A stretch of DNA of 64,000 nt from Actinomadura barringtoniae (GCF_017573505.1 NZ_JAGEOJ010000026.1:105823-169822); one strand, 5' to 3'. Numbered from the stretch's first letter, positions 34,905-46,267 are shown. Notes: generated from the letters alone by a model not told the origin. Numbers and translations are program-made.

Positions 34905-35518
34905 CAAAAGGCGTCAAGCGGCGTGGGGACGACAAGCGGCGCAGGCTCATGACCGCGGCCGCCGACGTTCTGCACCGCCAAGGCGTCGAACGCACCACCA
35001 TCGCCGACATCGCCGAGGCCGCGGACGTGCCGGTCGGGAACGTCTACTACTACTTCAAGACCAAGGACGAGCTCGTCCAGGCCGCGCTCGCCACGCACTC
35101 CGAGCACTTCGCCGCGCTCACCGCCGAGCTCGACGAGCTCCCCGACCCGCTCGAACGGCTGAAGGCCATGGTCGGCACGTGGATCGACCAGCGCGACGTC
35201 GCCGCCCGCTACGGCTGCCCGACCGGCACCCTGGCCGCCGAGCTCGACAAGCGGGCCGACGGCGGCATCGACCTGGAGGCGGGCGAGGTCATCAAGCTGG
35301 CGCTGAACTGGGCCGAACGGCAGTTCCGCGAGCTCGGCCGGCCAGAGCCCGAGCCCGCCGACCTCGCGCTCACCCTCATCAGCGGCTATCAGGGCATGTC
35401 GCTGATGGCCAATGCGCTGCGCGACCCTGAGATCATGACCCGTGAGGGCTCCCGCCTGAACCGCTGGCTGGACGCGCTGGCGGCGGATCGCCCGCCGGCG
35501 CCGGGACGTTCGGTGTAA
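34895..35518 (+). CDS. TetR-family repressor
   Basis: A 207-residue repressor. The HTH is RRLMTAAADVLHRQGVERTTIADIAEAADVPVGNVYYYFKTKDELV (about residues 16-60). The C-terminal domain contains ARYGCPTGTLAAEL, typical of the group controlling quinone-reductase-like genes and efflux pumps. GTG at 34895 is the start, inside the right operator. The operator pair and layout predict that it represses itself and the NmrA-like/MFS operon. Confidence 0.92.
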   Translation: MTDSKGVKRRGDDKRRRLMTAAADVLHRQGVERTTIADIAEAADVPVGNVYYYFKTKDELVQAALATHSEHFAALTAELDELPDPLERLKAMVGTWIDQRDVAARYGCPTGTLAAELDKRADGGIDLEAGEVIKLALNWAERQFRELGRPEPEPADLALTLISGYQGMSLMANALRDPEIMTREGSRLNRWLDALAADRPPAPGRSV

Positions 35519-35645
35519 CGCTCGTCACACTGCGAACTTTTTCCTCATTGGCGCGAACCGACTCACCGGTAGCCGCATCTCAAATGGACGTCGTTGTCTA
35601 CAAGTCAACGGCATCCGATTCGTTTCCCCCAGCGAGGAGCGGTAC

Positions 35646-36191
35646 ATGCGCAGGTTCGCCGCAGTGGCGATCACGTCCGGGGCCCTGGTGGCGGGGCTCA
35701 CCGCGACGGTGTCCCCGGCCAGTGCGTCCACCACGCAGAGCGACAATACAGTAGCGGCCGAGAGCACGGCCCAGGGCCGGATCTCGGGCACCGCCCTGAT
35801 CGCCCAGGCCAAGCGCGAGGGCACCCCGTACAGCGCCAAGGAGGCCGCGGCCATCCGGCGTTCCACGTACTGCACGTGGGCCCAGGTCACCCGTGGCCGC
35901 AAGTACAAGGGAAGCAAGCACTGGGCGTTCTACGTCCGGACCCGTCTCAACTGGTGCTACACCGGCTACCAGGTCGTGTCAGCCAAGGGCCACTACAGCG
36001 TCTACAGCCGCAACAAGCGCGTGTACCGGTTCCACGGCTGGTACAAGCACAAGCTGACGCACGACCGCACCTGGGCCACGGTCAAGGCCGACGCGCGGGT
36101 CAAGTTCAGCTACGGCAGCCGGGTCTACCGTCCTTGGGCGACCGTCATGGGCACCTTCCAGGGCAAGCACCGGACCTGGACCGGCGGCTGA
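35646..36191 (+). CDS. Secreted basic hypothetical protein
   Basis: A 181-residue protein with a Sec signal peptide (residues 1-28, ending ASAS). The mature part is very basic and aromatic (many Lys, Arg, Tyr, Trp), with two cysteines (STYCTW and LNWCYTGY) that may pair. The repeated Tyr/Trp pattern (HYSVYSRN, YRFHGWYKHK) suggests a small beta domain that could bind wall polymer. A similar flavour is seen in the secreted protein at 60716. No enzyme motif. Own promoter region of about 125 bp. Confidence 0.75.
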   Translation: MRRFAAVAITSGALVAGLTATVSPASASTTQSDNTVAAESTAQGRISGTALIAQAKREGTPYSAKEAAAIRRSTYCTWAQVTRGRKYKGSKHWAFYVRTRLNWCYTGYQVVSAKGHYSVYSRNKRVYRFHGWYKHKLTHDRTWATVKADARVKFSYGSRVYRPWATVMGTFQGKHRTWTGG

Positions 36192-36219
36192 TCCGCACGC
36201 CTGACCGCGGCCGCCTCCC

Positions 36220-37206
36220 TCACGGCCGCGTCTGAGCATCCACCAGGGCATTGCCCGTAGCCGTCCGGTAGTAGAGGACGGACCGTCCTGCGCGGCGCCT
36301 GTCGATCAGACGGGCGTCGTGCAGGACCTTCAGATGGCGGCCCACCGAACCGAGCCGCTGCCCCGTGAGCGCCACCAGCTGGGTCGTGCTCAGCGGGGTC
36401 GCGAGCAGCACCAGCACACCGGCGCGGGCCACGCCGAGCAGCCGTTCGAGGCCCTCGGGCACGGACGTCTCGTCCGCCCAGACCAGCGGGCCCGAGCACG
36501 GGTAGACGATCACGTACCGGTCGTTCACCGGCTCCTGCCAGGCCACCCAGCGGCCCGTACGCGGCGTGACCGGGATGAACAGCAGTTGCGCCCCGGCGAT
36601 GTCGCGCGGCGGGTAGTCCGCCAGGTTGACCTGCAGCCGCCCGTCGCCGAGCCAGCGCATCCCCGGGCGCATGTCGTCCAGCGCGGCGGCCCAGCCGCCC
36701 TGGCTCAGCTGGCCGACCCGCGCGACCGCGTCGGCCTCGATGACGCGGCGCCGCCGTTCCCACGTGGGCTCGACGGCCTCGGTCCAGATCCACTCCAGCA
36801 GGCCGGCGACGCGCTCGGCGACATCCGGGCGGCGCAGTTCGGCGGGCAGCGGGCGGCCGAGTGACACCTCAAGGTCGGCGTGCGCCCGTTCGGGCTCGGT
36901 CCGGCGGATGACGGCGACCTCCTCATGGAACCCCGGCGACCCCACACCCGGATGCGGCGGCGTGAGGAAGTCCGCGTTCCATTTGGTCGTACGTCCCAGG
37001 GCCGCGTCGACGAGCTGGGCCGTGATGGGGTCGTCGGCGAGCCGCCGCCGGTAGGCGCCGAGATGCGCGTCCAGCCAGGCCCGTTCCCCCGGATGGGCCG
37101 CCTCCGCCTTGTCCAGGAGCTTCAGGCAGGCGGTCGTCTCCGCCAGAGCCGAGACCACGAACCGCCCGCCCGCGAGCGTGTCCGCACTGATCAGCCAGAA
37201 CCCCAT
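36220..37206 (-). CDS. ArsR-family regulator with DUF5937 N-terminus
   Basis: A 328-residue regulator. The long N-terminal part (about 1-240) is the DUF5937-type domain probably sensing a ligand. The C-terminal winged helix is LLATPLSTTQLVALTGQRLGSVGRHLKVLHDARLIDRRRAGRSVLYYRT (about 268-316, in part). It faces an MFS transporter across 58 bp. A 9-bp-arm palindrome overlaps its own ATG, so it is probably self-repressing and controls the transporter. Confidence 0.9.
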   Translation of the reverse strand: MGFWLISADTLAGGRFVVSALAETTACLKLLDKAEAAHPGERAWLDAHLGAYRRRLADDPITAQLVDAALGRTTKWNADFLTPPHPGVGSPGFHEEVAVIRRTEPERAHADLEVSLGRPLPAELRRPDVAERVAGLLEWIWTEAVEPTWERRRRVIEADAVARVGQLSQGGWAAALDDMRPGMRWLGDGRLQVNLADYPPRDIAGAQLLFIPVTPRTGRWVAWQEPVNDRYVIVYPCSGPLVWADETSVPEGLERLLGVARAGVLVLLATPLSTTQLVALTGQRLGSVGRHLKVLHDARLIDRRRAGRSVLYYRTATGNALVDAQTRP

Positions 37207-37228
37207 GTTTCGCCTCCACGCGAAACAT
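37205..37228. promoter_or_regulatory. Palindromic operator overlapping the ArsR start codon
   Basis: ATGTTTCGC (37205-37213) and its exact reverse complement GCGAAACAT (37220-37228) flank 6 bases. The left arm includes the ATG of the ArsR gene on the minus strand. Only 36 bp separate it from the MFS start. Confidence 0.75.
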
Positions 37229-37264
37229 TACCTCTCCGGTCCCGCCGCCCCGAGGCTGTGGATC

Positions 37265-38497
37265 ATGCGCACCTACCGCGACCTCTTCCGCGCACCCGAA
37301 TACACCCCCCTCTTCGCGACCGTCACCGTGCAGATGGCCGCGCAGACGGTCAGCGGGCTGGCCCTCGGCACGCTGGTCTACGACAAGACCCACTCCCCTC
37401 TGCTGTCGGCGCTGAGCATGTTCGGCGCCTCGTTCGCCCAGATGATCGGCGCGCTGACCCTGCTGTCGGCCGCCGACCGGCTGCCGCCGCGGGCCACGCT
37501 CGCGTTCTCCGCGCTGGCCTTCGCCGCCGGTACGGGCGTGCTGGCGATCCCCGGGCTGCCCGTCGCGGCCATGTTCCCGATCCTGCTGTTGCTCGGCCTG
37601 GTCGCCTCGGTGCTCGGCGGTGTCCGCTACGGCCTGCTGAGCGAGATCCTGCCGCCGGAGGGCTACCTCATCGGGCGTTCGGTGCTCAACATGAGCGTCG
37701 GCACGATGCAGATCGTCGGGTTCGGCATCGGCGGCGTCATGGTCGCCGCGTTCACCCCGCGCGGGACCCTCGTCACCGGCGCGGTCCTCTACCTCGTCAC
37801 GGCGCTGGTCGCCCTCTTCGGCCTGACCAGCCGCCCGCCGCGCGCCGCCGGACGCCCGTCCCTGTCGCAGACCTGGCGGACGAACGTGGAGCTCCTCTCC
37901 TCGACGCCCCGCCGCTACGTCTACCTGGCCATGTGGGTGCCGAACGGCCTGATCGTCGGGTGCGAGGCACTGTTCGTCTCCTACTCGCCGCACCACGCGG
38001 GCGTCCTCCTCGCGTCGGCCGCGGTCGGCATGCTCATCGGCGACACCATGACCGGCCGGTTCATCTCACCCGAGTGGCGCGTACGCCTGGGCCCGCCGCT
38101 GCGCCTGCTCCTGGCGGCCCCGTACCTGGTCTTCGTCGTTCACCCGCCCCTAGCAGTCGGCGCGGCCCTGGTCCTGCTGGCCTCCATCGGCTACGCGGCC
38201 ACTCTGCTCCTGCAAGAACGCCTCATGGCCCTCACGCCCACCGACATGCACGGCCACGCGCTCGGCCTGCACTCCTCAGGCATGCTCACCATGCAAGCCG
38301 TCGGCGCCACCCTCGCAGGCCTGGTCGCCCAGGTCACCTCCCCCAGCATGGCAATGACGATCATGGCCATCGTCTCCGTCGCCGTCACACTCGCCCTGGC
38401 CCCCGGCCTCCGCCCTCTCCCCAAGCCCGCCCCTGAGCCAGAGTCCACTATCGAGCCCGAGCCGATACCTGGCCAGCCACGACCAGCGCGCGCATAA
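37265..38497 (+). CDS. MFS transporter (12-helix)
   Basis: A 410-residue membrane protein with 10 to 12 helices, related to the group of actinomycete MFS transporters usually found next to ArsR/DUF5937 regulators. It starts MRTYRDLFRAPEYTPLFATV; the C-terminus is a Pro/Glu-rich tail. A loop of the type GVRYGLLSEILPPEGYLIGRS sits after helix 4. The substrate is unknown, but the pairing with a ligand-sensing ArsR suggests export of a toxic small molecule. Confidence 0.88.
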   Translation: MRTYRDLFRAPEYTPLFATVTVQMAAQTVSGLALGTLVYDKTHSPLLSALSMFGASFAQMIGALTLLSAADRLPPRATLAFSALAFAAGTGVLAIPGLPVAAMFPILLLLGLVASVLGGVRYGLLSEILPPEGYLIGRSVLNMSVGTMQIVGFGIGGVMVAAFTPRGTLVTGAVLYLVTALVALFGLTSRPPRAAGRPSLSQTWRTNVELLSSTPRRYVYLAMWVPNGLIVGCEALFVSYSPHHAGVLLASAAVGMLIGDTMTGRFISPEWRVRLGPPLRLLLAAPYLVFVVHPPLAVGAALVLLASIGYAATLLLQERLMALTPTDMHGHALGLHSSGMLTMQAVGATLAGLVAQVTSPSMAMTIMAIVSVAVTLALAPGLRPLPKPAPEPESTIEPEPIPGQPRPARA

Positions 38498-38504
38498 TCC
38501 GCGC

Positions 38505-39056
38505 ATGACGGACTGGCGCGACGCGGTGACGACCGCCCCGCTCTGGAAGTACGCCATCATCGTCGGCGGATCGTTCGCCCTTTTCCTCGGTGTCGGAGCC
38601 TGGCTCACTGGTTCCTCCCCGCTCGGCGCGGTGGTCGGAGCCGTCGTCGCGGGCCTGGTCTTCGGTGCCGTCATGACCGGCGTCGTGGCCGGTTTCCGCC
38701 GCCGGCAAGAGCAAGCGATCGGCCCCAGATCACGGGCGGAGCTGATCGCCCTCAACCGGTCCGCGCGCCTCGGAAAGCCTCCTGAAGACCCCGCCCTCGA
38801 CGAGGCCGCGCTTCACCTGATCTCGGTCCGCCGCACTGCTCTGAGCAGCGGGCTGAACAGGCTCGGCCCCTGGATCCTGGCCGCGCTGGCGGCCCTTCAG
38901 CTCATGCGTGCCATCGCCGACCCCGGTTTCATCAGCATCGGGGGCACCGTCTTCTTCGCCGCTCTGGCCGTTGTCTCGCCCTTCGCCACCAGGCGCCAGA
39001 TCGCCAAACTCGACCGATTGGAGACGGCCATCCAGGCCCGGCAGCCCGAAACGTGA
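38505..39056 (+). CDS. Hypothetical membrane protein
   Basis: A 183-residue protein with two N-terminal helices (about 17-36 and 40-62), a cytoplasmic charged region, and two more helices (about 121-138 and 141-158). It starts only 8 bp after the MFS gene and is probably cotranscribed. No recognised domain. Confidence 0.7.
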   Translation: MTDWRDAVTTAPLWKYAIIVGGSFALFLGVGAWLTGSSPLGAVVGAVVAGLVFGAVMTGVVAGFRRRQEQAIGPRSRAELIALNRSARLGKPPEDPALDEAALHLISVRRTALSSGLNRLGPWILAALAALQLMRAIADPGFISIGGTVFFAALAVVSPFATRRQIAKLDRLETAIQARQPET

Positions 39057-39138
39057 CCGGCGTGGCGTGGCCCGGGCGATGGATTTTTCGGCCGGGCCGA
39101 GTCCATATGGACACGATCGACGAACGGACCGGAGGCTG

Positions 39139-39636
39139 ATGGCTGTGAGTGACGAAGGGCTGGCGGCGCTGGCACGGGAGATCCTGGACAGGAACCTCTA
39201 CGTGACGCTAGGGACGGCGGACGGGGAGGGCAGGCCGTGGGTCTCGCCGGTCTACTTCGCCACGGCCGACTACCGGGAGATCATCTGGGTGTCGGCGCTG
39301 GACGCGGAGCATTCGGTGAACCTCGCCGTGCGGCCGGAGGTCAGCATGGTCGTCTTCGACTCGACCGTTCCGACGTACCACGGCAGGGCCGTCTACATGA
39401 GCGGCGTCGCGGCGGTTTTGGAAGGCACGGAGCTGGACCGGGGTGTGGGGATCTATCCCGGAGCGCCGGAACGGGGCGCGTCGACGATCGAGGTCTCCGA
39501 CGTCAGTGGGGACGCCCCGTACCGGCTCTACCGGGCCACGGTGGACGAGCTTTCGGTGCTGTGCCCGCGCGAGCCCAGGCAGCCCTGCCCCCGCCACTCG
39601 CTGAACAAGGACCACCGCACCGCCGTCAAGCTGTGA
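39139..39636 (+). CDS. Pyridoxamine 5'-phosphate oxidase-like flavin/F420-binding protein
   Basis: A 165-residue split-barrel protein. The N-terminus LAREILDRNLYVTLGTADGEGRPWVSPVYF (in part) is typical of the PNPOx-like and F420-dependent reductase superfamily, and SVNLAVRPEVSMVVFD follows. It likely binds FMN or F420 and reduces small molecules. A strong GGAGG lies 4 bases before the ATG at 39139. Tail-to-tail overlap of 11 bp with the CMD gene. Confidence 0.85.
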   Translation: MAVSDEGLAALAREILDRNLYVTLGTADGEGRPWVSPVYFATADYREIIWVSALDAEHSVNLAVRPEVSMVVFDSTVPTYHGRAVYMSGVAAVLEGTELDRGVGIYPGAPERGASTIEVSDVSGDAPYRLYRATVDELSVLCPREPRQPCPRHSLNKDHRTAVKL

Positions 39637-39988
39637 GGACGTCCAAGGCGGCGGTCATGGCGTTCAGCACGCGCGGGAAGCCCGCGTAGGGCAGCGCCTG
39701 CATGATCGCCTCCACCAGCTCGGCGGAGGTGAGGCCGGCGTTCCGCGCCGAGGTGAGGTGGGCGCGGAGCTGTCGGTCGGTGTCGCCGAGCGTGACCAGC
39801 GCGCCGATGATGACGAGCTCGCGGCGGGCGGCGTCCAGGCCCGGGCGGGCGTGGATGTCGCCGTACGCGAACTCGACGGCCAGGCGTGGCAGGTCGGGGG
39901 CGAGTTCGGCCAAGGCGTCGTAGACCTGCCGGCGGCCGCCGCCCAGCTCGGCCTGGCGGGCGAGGCCGCGTTCGTAGCGGGTGGTCAT
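39626..39988 (-). CDS. Carboxymuconolactone decarboxylase (CMD) family protein
   Basis: A 120-residue all-helical CMD protein. Core residues are in LDAARRELVIIGALVTLGDTDRQLRAHLTSARNAGLT (in part). It lacks the CxxC of AhpD, so it is of the PcaC-like kind rather than a peroxidase partner. ATGA overlap with the dienelactone hydrolase gene upstream indicates coupled expression and perhaps successive steps on a lactone-type substrate. Confidence 0.85.
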   Translation of the reverse strand: MTTRYERGLARQAELGGGRRQVYDALAELAPDLPRLAVEFAYGDIHARPGLDAARRELVIIGALVTLGDTDRQLRAHLTSARNAGLTSAELVEAIMQALPYAGFPRVLNAMTAALDVLTA

Positions 39989-40698
39989 GAGGTGAAGGCC
40001 AGGATGCGGTGCCAGGCGTCCTCGCAGGCCGCCGACCAGTCGTCGTGGGCGCGGTCGAAGAAGGAGTGCGGGGCGCCCTCGTAGACGTGCATCTCGTGGC
40101 TCTTGCCCGCGTCTTCGAGGCCTGCGGCCATCGCGTCGAAGTCGGCCTGCGGGGTCGCCACGTCGTCTCCGGCCAGCAGCATCAGGATCGGGGCTTTGAC
40201 GTCCGGGGTCGCGTCGCCGAAGAAGCGAGGTGAGCCGTAGAAGCCGATCGCCCCGGCGAGCCCGGGCTGGGTGGCGGCCTGGCGCCAGGAGTGGCCGCCG
40301 CCCAGGCAGAACCCGACCGTGAAGACTCTGCCCGGCAGGAGCGCGGCGGCAGCGGCGACGTCGGAGTCCACGTGGGCGAAGTCGAGGAGGTCCAGGTGCT
40401 TCAGGCCGTCGAAGTCGTCGTCGCGCGGGCCCGTTCCCGCCGAACGGCCGTAGTAGTCGATCGCGATCGTCTCGAATCCGGCCTCCGCGAAGCGCTGGGC
40501 CAGGTCCGGGTAGAACGGGTGGAGCCCGCGCACGTCGGGCAGCAGGACGACGCTGCTCCCGTTCGGCACCTCGGGCGTCGCGCGGTAGGCGGAGAAGCGG
40601 TTGCCGTCGGCGGCGGTGATCTTCAGCGGGCCGTGCGAGGCGACGCCGCCGGTGACGACGGGCGAGGCGGGCGGACGGCTGTCAGTTGAGTGGCACAT
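39985..40698 (-). CDS. Dienelactone hydrolase family protein
   Basis: A 237-residue alpha/beta hydrolase. The nucleophile is Cys131 in VGFCLGGGH, the acid is in LLAGDDVATP and the His in GAPHSFFDR, the Cys-Asp-His triad of dienelactone hydrolase. It cleaves lactone or ester rings. It is coupled with the CMD gene and divergent from an XRE-type regulator; the 101-bp gap is the likely control region. The ATG at 40698 is used; a longer open frame upstream lacks family sequence. Confidence 0.88.
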   Translation of the reverse strand: MCHSTDSRPPASPVVTGGVASHGPLKITAADGNRFSAYRATPEVPNGSSVVLLPDVRGLHPFYPDLAQRFAEAGFETIAIDYYGRSAGTGPRDDDFDGLKHLDLLDFAHVDSDVAAAAALLPGRVFTVGFCLGGGHSWRQAATQPGLAGAIGFYGSPRFFGDATPDVKAPILMLLAGDDVATPQADFDAMAAGLEDAGKSHEMHVYEGAPHSFFDRAHDDWSAACEDAWHRILAFTS

Positions 40699-40799
40699 GC
40701 CGAAAAGCCTGGTGGCAGCGGTGCGGACGGGCCAGGCCCGCGTTATACGGGTACTCGCAGGGCGACCCTTTTGTGGGGAATCCCGGGTACTTTCGTCGT

Positions 40800-41675
40800 A
40801 TGGAGGATGGTCTCGGGGGGTTCCTGAAGTCGAGGCGGGCGCGCGTGACACCCGAGAGCGCCGGGCTGCCCGGCGGCTCGCGACGGCGCGTTCCGGGGCT
40901 GCGGCGCGAGGAGCTCGCCCAGCTCGCCGGGATCAGCGTGGAGTACTACCAGCGGCTGGAGCAGGGCCGGTCGCAGCGGCCCTCGCCCGAGGTACTGAAC
41001 GCGCTGGCGCGGGCCCTGTCGCTCGACGACGTCGAACGGGCCCATCTGGAGACTCTCGCCGCCGTGCCCGATCACGACCCGCCCGTCCGTGCGGAGGCGG
41101 CCGTGCGGCCCGAGCTGGAGCGGCTGCTGGCGCTGATGGACCGCGTACCGGCGATGGTGATCACCGACCGCTTCGACGTGCTGGCGGCGAACACGCTCGC
41201 CTCCCGGCTCTTCGCCGACGCCCTGGCGGGCGACGGGAACCTCGCCCGCTACCTCTACCTCGACCCCGCCGCACGAGACTTCTACGTTCATTGGGACGAG
41301 ATCGCCGCCACGACCGCCGCCCAGCTCAGGCTGGTGTCGGGCCGTCATCCTCGCGACCGGGAGCTGGCCGGGCTGATCGCGGACCTGTCGCGCGAGAGCG
41401 CCGAGTTCCGGGCGTTGTGGGCGGCCGGCGACGTCGACATCCGCACCTCGGGCGGCAAGGATCTCCGCCACCCGGCCCTGGGCGTCCTGACCCTGCACTA
41501 CGAGAACTTCGACGCGCCGGGCGACCCGCGCCAGCGCCTGGTCACCTTCACTCCGGCCGCCGACACCGCCGCCGAGGCGGCACTCCAGCTGCTGCGAACG
41601 TGGGCGGGGACAGAAACGGAAACGGGGACGGAAGGCTATGCGGGGGTGTCGATGACGGGGTCGCCTCCCAGGTAG
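40800..41675 (+). CDS. XRE-family regulator (MmyB-like ligand domain)
   Basis: A 291-residue regulator. HTH: GLRREELAQLAGISVEYYQRLEQGRSQRPSPEVLNALARAL (about residues 33-73, in part), preceded by the characteristic VTPESAGLPGGSRRRVPGLRREE. The C-terminal MmyB-like domain probably binds a small ligand. Members are commonly divergent from a hydrolase or reductase they regulate; here that is the dienelactone hydrolase/CMD operon. Its last 40 bp overlap the end of livF-type gene; the Thr/Glu tail (ETETGTEG) is probably an extension of recent origin. Confidence 0.9.
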   Translation: MEDGLGGFLKSRRARVTPESAGLPGGSRRRVPGLRREELAQLAGISVEYYQRLEQGRSQRPSPEVLNALARALSLDDVERAHLETLAAVPDHDPPVRAEAAVRPELERLLALMDRVPAMVITDRFDVLAANTLASRLFADALAGDGNLARYLYLDPAARDFYVHWDEIAATTAAQLRLVSGRHPRDRELAGLIADLSRESAEFRALWAAGDVDIRTSGGKDLRHPALGVLTLHYENFDAPGDPRQRLVTFTPAADTAAEAALQLLRTWAGTETETGTEGYAGVSMTGSPPR

Positions 41676-42369
41676 GCGGCCTTCACGCGCGGGTCCTCGG
41701 CCAGCTCGGCGCCCGTGCCGTCCAGCACGATGCCGCCGGACTCCAGGACGTACGCGCGGTCGGCCAGCCGCAGGGTCTGGTGGGCGTTCTGCTCCACGAT
41801 GAGGATCGTCGTGCCCTGGTCGCGGATGTCGCGCACGACCTTGAGCACCTGCTGCGCGGTCTGCGGCGCCAGGCCCATCGTCGGCTCGTCCAGGGCGAGC
41901 AGGCGCGGCCGGTGCATGAGCGCGCGGCCGATCGCGAGCATCTGCTGCTCGCCGCCCGACATCAGGCCCGCGAGCTGAGCACGGCGTTCGCCCAGGCGCG
42001 GGAACATCTCGTAGATCTCCTCGCGGCGGGCCGCGACGTACGTGCGGTCGCGGCGCCGCTGGTAGGCGCCCAGGAGGAGGTTCTCGGCGACGGTCAGCGC
42101 CGCGAAGACGCGGCGGCCCTCGGGTACGTGACCGAGCCCCTTGGTGACCACCTGGTGCGCCTTGAGCCTGGTGATGTCGGCGCCGTCGAAGACGATGCGG
42201 CCCGCGTGCGCGCGGTGCAGGCCGCTGATCGTGCGGAGCGTGGTCGTCTTGCCCGCGCCGTTGCTGCCGAGGAGCGCGACGATCTCGCCCTCTCCCACCT
42301 CGAACGAGATGTCGGTGAGCGCCTCGACCTGGCCGTAACGGCTGGTCAGGCCGGAGATCTCCAGCAGGC

Positions 42370-42373
<4 letters not shown>
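41636..42373 (-). CDS. livF: Branched-chain amino-acid ABC transporter ATPase LivF type
   Basis: A 245-residue ATPase: Walker A GSNGAGKTT, signature MSGGEQQM, Walker B LLALDEPTMGLAP, H loop IVEQN. LivF-specific features (GRRVFAALTVAENL, EQNAHQTLRLADRAYVLESG) are clear. Last gene of a four-gene operon coupled by 4-bp ATGA overlaps. Works with the LivM-LivG fusion, LivH and LivK here to import branched-chain or other hydrophobic amino acids. Confidence 0.93.
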
Positions 42374-44105
<1,732 letters not shown>

Positions 44106-44109
<4 letters not shown>

Positions 44110-45005
44110 GCGCGTTCCACCACCCGTTCGCCGAACAGGCCGGTCGGTCTCAGCGCCAGCACGCCGATCAGCAGCGCGAAGATGATGACGTCGGTCCAGC
44201 GGGAGGAGATGTAGCCCGCCGAGAACGACTGCACGAGGCCGATGAAGATCCCCGCCGCCATCGTTCCGGGCAGGTTGCCGATGCCGCCGAGGACAGCCGC
44301 GGTGAACGCGCGCAGCCCGATGAGGAAGCCCATCCCGAAGCTGATCTGCGTGTAGTAGAGCCCGTACATCACCCCTGCCGCGCCGGCGAGAACCGAGCCG
44401 ATGAAGAACGTCATCAGGATGAGGCGCTCGACGTTGATGCCCTGCAGGCGTGCGGCATCGCGGTCCATGGCCAACGCCCGCATCGCGGTGCCGGTGACCG
44501 TGCGGGTGATGAAGAACCACAGGCCCGCCATCAGCACCACCGAGAGCACCACCAGAACGAGCTGCCCGTAGGTGACGCGCACGGAGCCGCCGAGGATCTG
44601 CCCGTCGTCCAGCGCGTTCGGGTACGACTTGAAGCGCGCGTCGGTCCACACCTTGACGCCCTCTTGCAGCGCGAGGGAGACCCCGATCGCGGCGATGAAC
44701 AGCGACAGCTGCGGCGCCTTGAGCAGCGGCGTGTACGCGACCCGCGCGATGCCCGTGCCGACGACGCCGGTGGTCAGCGCGCCGATCACCACCGCCGCCA
44801 GCACGGCCGGGAGCGCCATCCCGCCGGTGACGCCGATCGTGGTCAGCACGCTGAACCCGGCGAACGCGCCGATCATGAAGATGTCGCCGTGCGCGAAGTT
44901 GATCAGCCGGACGACGCCGTAGACCATCGAGTAGCCGAGCGCGATCAGCGCCAGGAACGAGCCGATGGTCAGGCCGTTGACCAGGTACTGGACGAAGTCG
45001 TTCAT
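44106..45005 (-). CDS. livH: Branched-chain amino-acid ABC permease LivH type
   Basis: A 299-residue permease with about eight helices. The N-terminus (NDFVQYLVNGLTIGSFLALIALGYSMVYG, in part) and the loop RALAMDRDAARLQGINVERLI are typical of LivH. It overlaps both neighbours by 4 bp (ATGA), so the operon is tightly coupled. It pairs with the LivM part of the downstream fusion protein to form the translocation path. Confidence 0.93.
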
Positions 45006-46267
45006 GCGGACTTGACGTCGACCCAGGTGGTGCCGGCGTCGTCGAGCTTCTTGTAGCCGGCGAAGTCGCCGTTCTTCACCGCGACCGTGATGTAGAGCAG
45101 GCCGTCGCGGTCGCCCTTGTCGTCGAACGACACCGGCCCGGTGATGCCCTGGTAGCCCTTGATCGCGTGCAGCGCCTTGGTGATGTCCTCGCCCTTGGTC
45201 GACTTGGCGTCGCCGATGGCCTTGGCGATGACCTTGACCGCGTCGTACTCGTACACCGAGAACGGGCCCGGGTCGGCGCCGGTCTTGGTCTTGTAGGCGG
45301 TGACGAAGGCGGACGCGGTCGGCAGGTCCTTGGCCAGCGGGGCCGTGGTCGCCATGTAGCCCTCGGCGGCCGAGCCCGCGGTCTTGACGACGGTCTTGTC
45401 GGTCGTCGCGTCCCCGCCCATCAGCGCGAACTTCAGGCCGAGCTGCTTGCGCTGCTTGGCGAGCAGGCCCGCCTCCGCGAAGTAACCGGTGAAGTAGAGA
45501 ACGTCGGGCTTGGTCGAGGCGATCTTGGTGAGCACCGGGGTGTAGTCGGACTGGCCAGGCTGGAGCGCGTCGTTGTAGACGACCTGCGCGCCGCCGCCCT
45601 CCTGCTTGACCGAGTCGGCCGCCGCGTCCGCCAGGCCCTTGGCGTAGGTCGTGTTGTCGTGCAGCACCGCGATCCGCTTGGCCTTCAGCTCGCCCGTCAT
45701 GAACTTGGCGGCGAACAGGCCCTGCTTGTCGTCGCGGCCGCAGGTACGGAAGACCTTGCCCTTGCCGGTCTCGGTCAGCACCGGGTTGGTCGCGGCGTCG
45801 ATGACGAACGGGACGTTCCGGCGGCCGAAGATCGGCACGGCGGGCACCGCGGCCGACGAGCAGTAGCCGCCCGCCACCGCGACCACCTTGCTGTTGAGGA
45901 GCTTCTGCGCCGCCTGCGCACCCTGCTGGGCGCTGCACGCGTCGTCGGCCTCCACGATCTGGATCTTCTTGCCGTTCACCCCGCCGGCCTTGTTGACCTC
46001 GTCGGCGGCGACCTTGGCGGCGGCCAGGATGTCCTGCCCGGCGGAGGCGGAGTCGCCGCTGAGCGGCACGGGCACACCGATCTTGATGTCGCCGCCGCCT
46101 GACCCGCCGCTCCCGCCGCTGCTGCCGCCGCCCTTGCAGGCGGTGGCGAACGGGAGGGTGAGGAGGCCGATGGACAGGATCGTCACCACTGCGCGTGGGG
46201 ACCTGGACGGGGCCCTGGACGAGGCCCCGGACAGGGACAGGGACGACGGCGGAGGGAAGAACGGCAT
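45002..46267 (-). CDS. livK: Branched-chain amino-acid binding lipoprotein LivK type
   Basis: A 421-residue type I periplasmic-binding protein. A long N-terminus ends in a lipobox TLPFATAC (Cys44), then a Gly/Ser linker and the binding domain starting IKIGVPVPLSGDSASAGQD (in part). The ATG at 46267 has GGAG seven bases upstream. The 25 residues before the hydrophobic core are unusually long and Ser/Pro-rich for a lipoprotein signal. It is the first gene of the operon; ligand probably a branched-chain amino acid or related compound. Confidence 0.92.
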   Translation of the reverse strand: MPFFPPPSSLSLSGASSRAPSRSPRAVVTILSIGLLTLPFATACKGGGSSGGSGGSGGGDIKIGVPVPLSGDSASAGQDILAAAKVAADEVNKAGGVNGKKIQIVEADDACSAQQGAQAAQKLLNSKVVAVAGGYCSSAAVPAVPIFGRRNVPFVIDAATNPVLTETGKGKVFRTCGRDDKQGLFAAKFMTGELKAKRIAVLHDNTTYAKGLADAAADSVKQEGGGAQVVYNDALQPGQSDYTPVLTKIASTKPDVLYFTGYFAEAGLLAKQRKQLGLKFALMGGDATTDKTVVKTAGSAAEGYMATTAPLAKDLPTASAFVTAYKTKTGADPGPFSVYEYDAVKVIAKAIGDAKSTKGEDITKALHAIKGYQGITGPVSFDDKGDRDGLLYITVAVKNGDFAGYKKLDDAGTTWVDVKSA

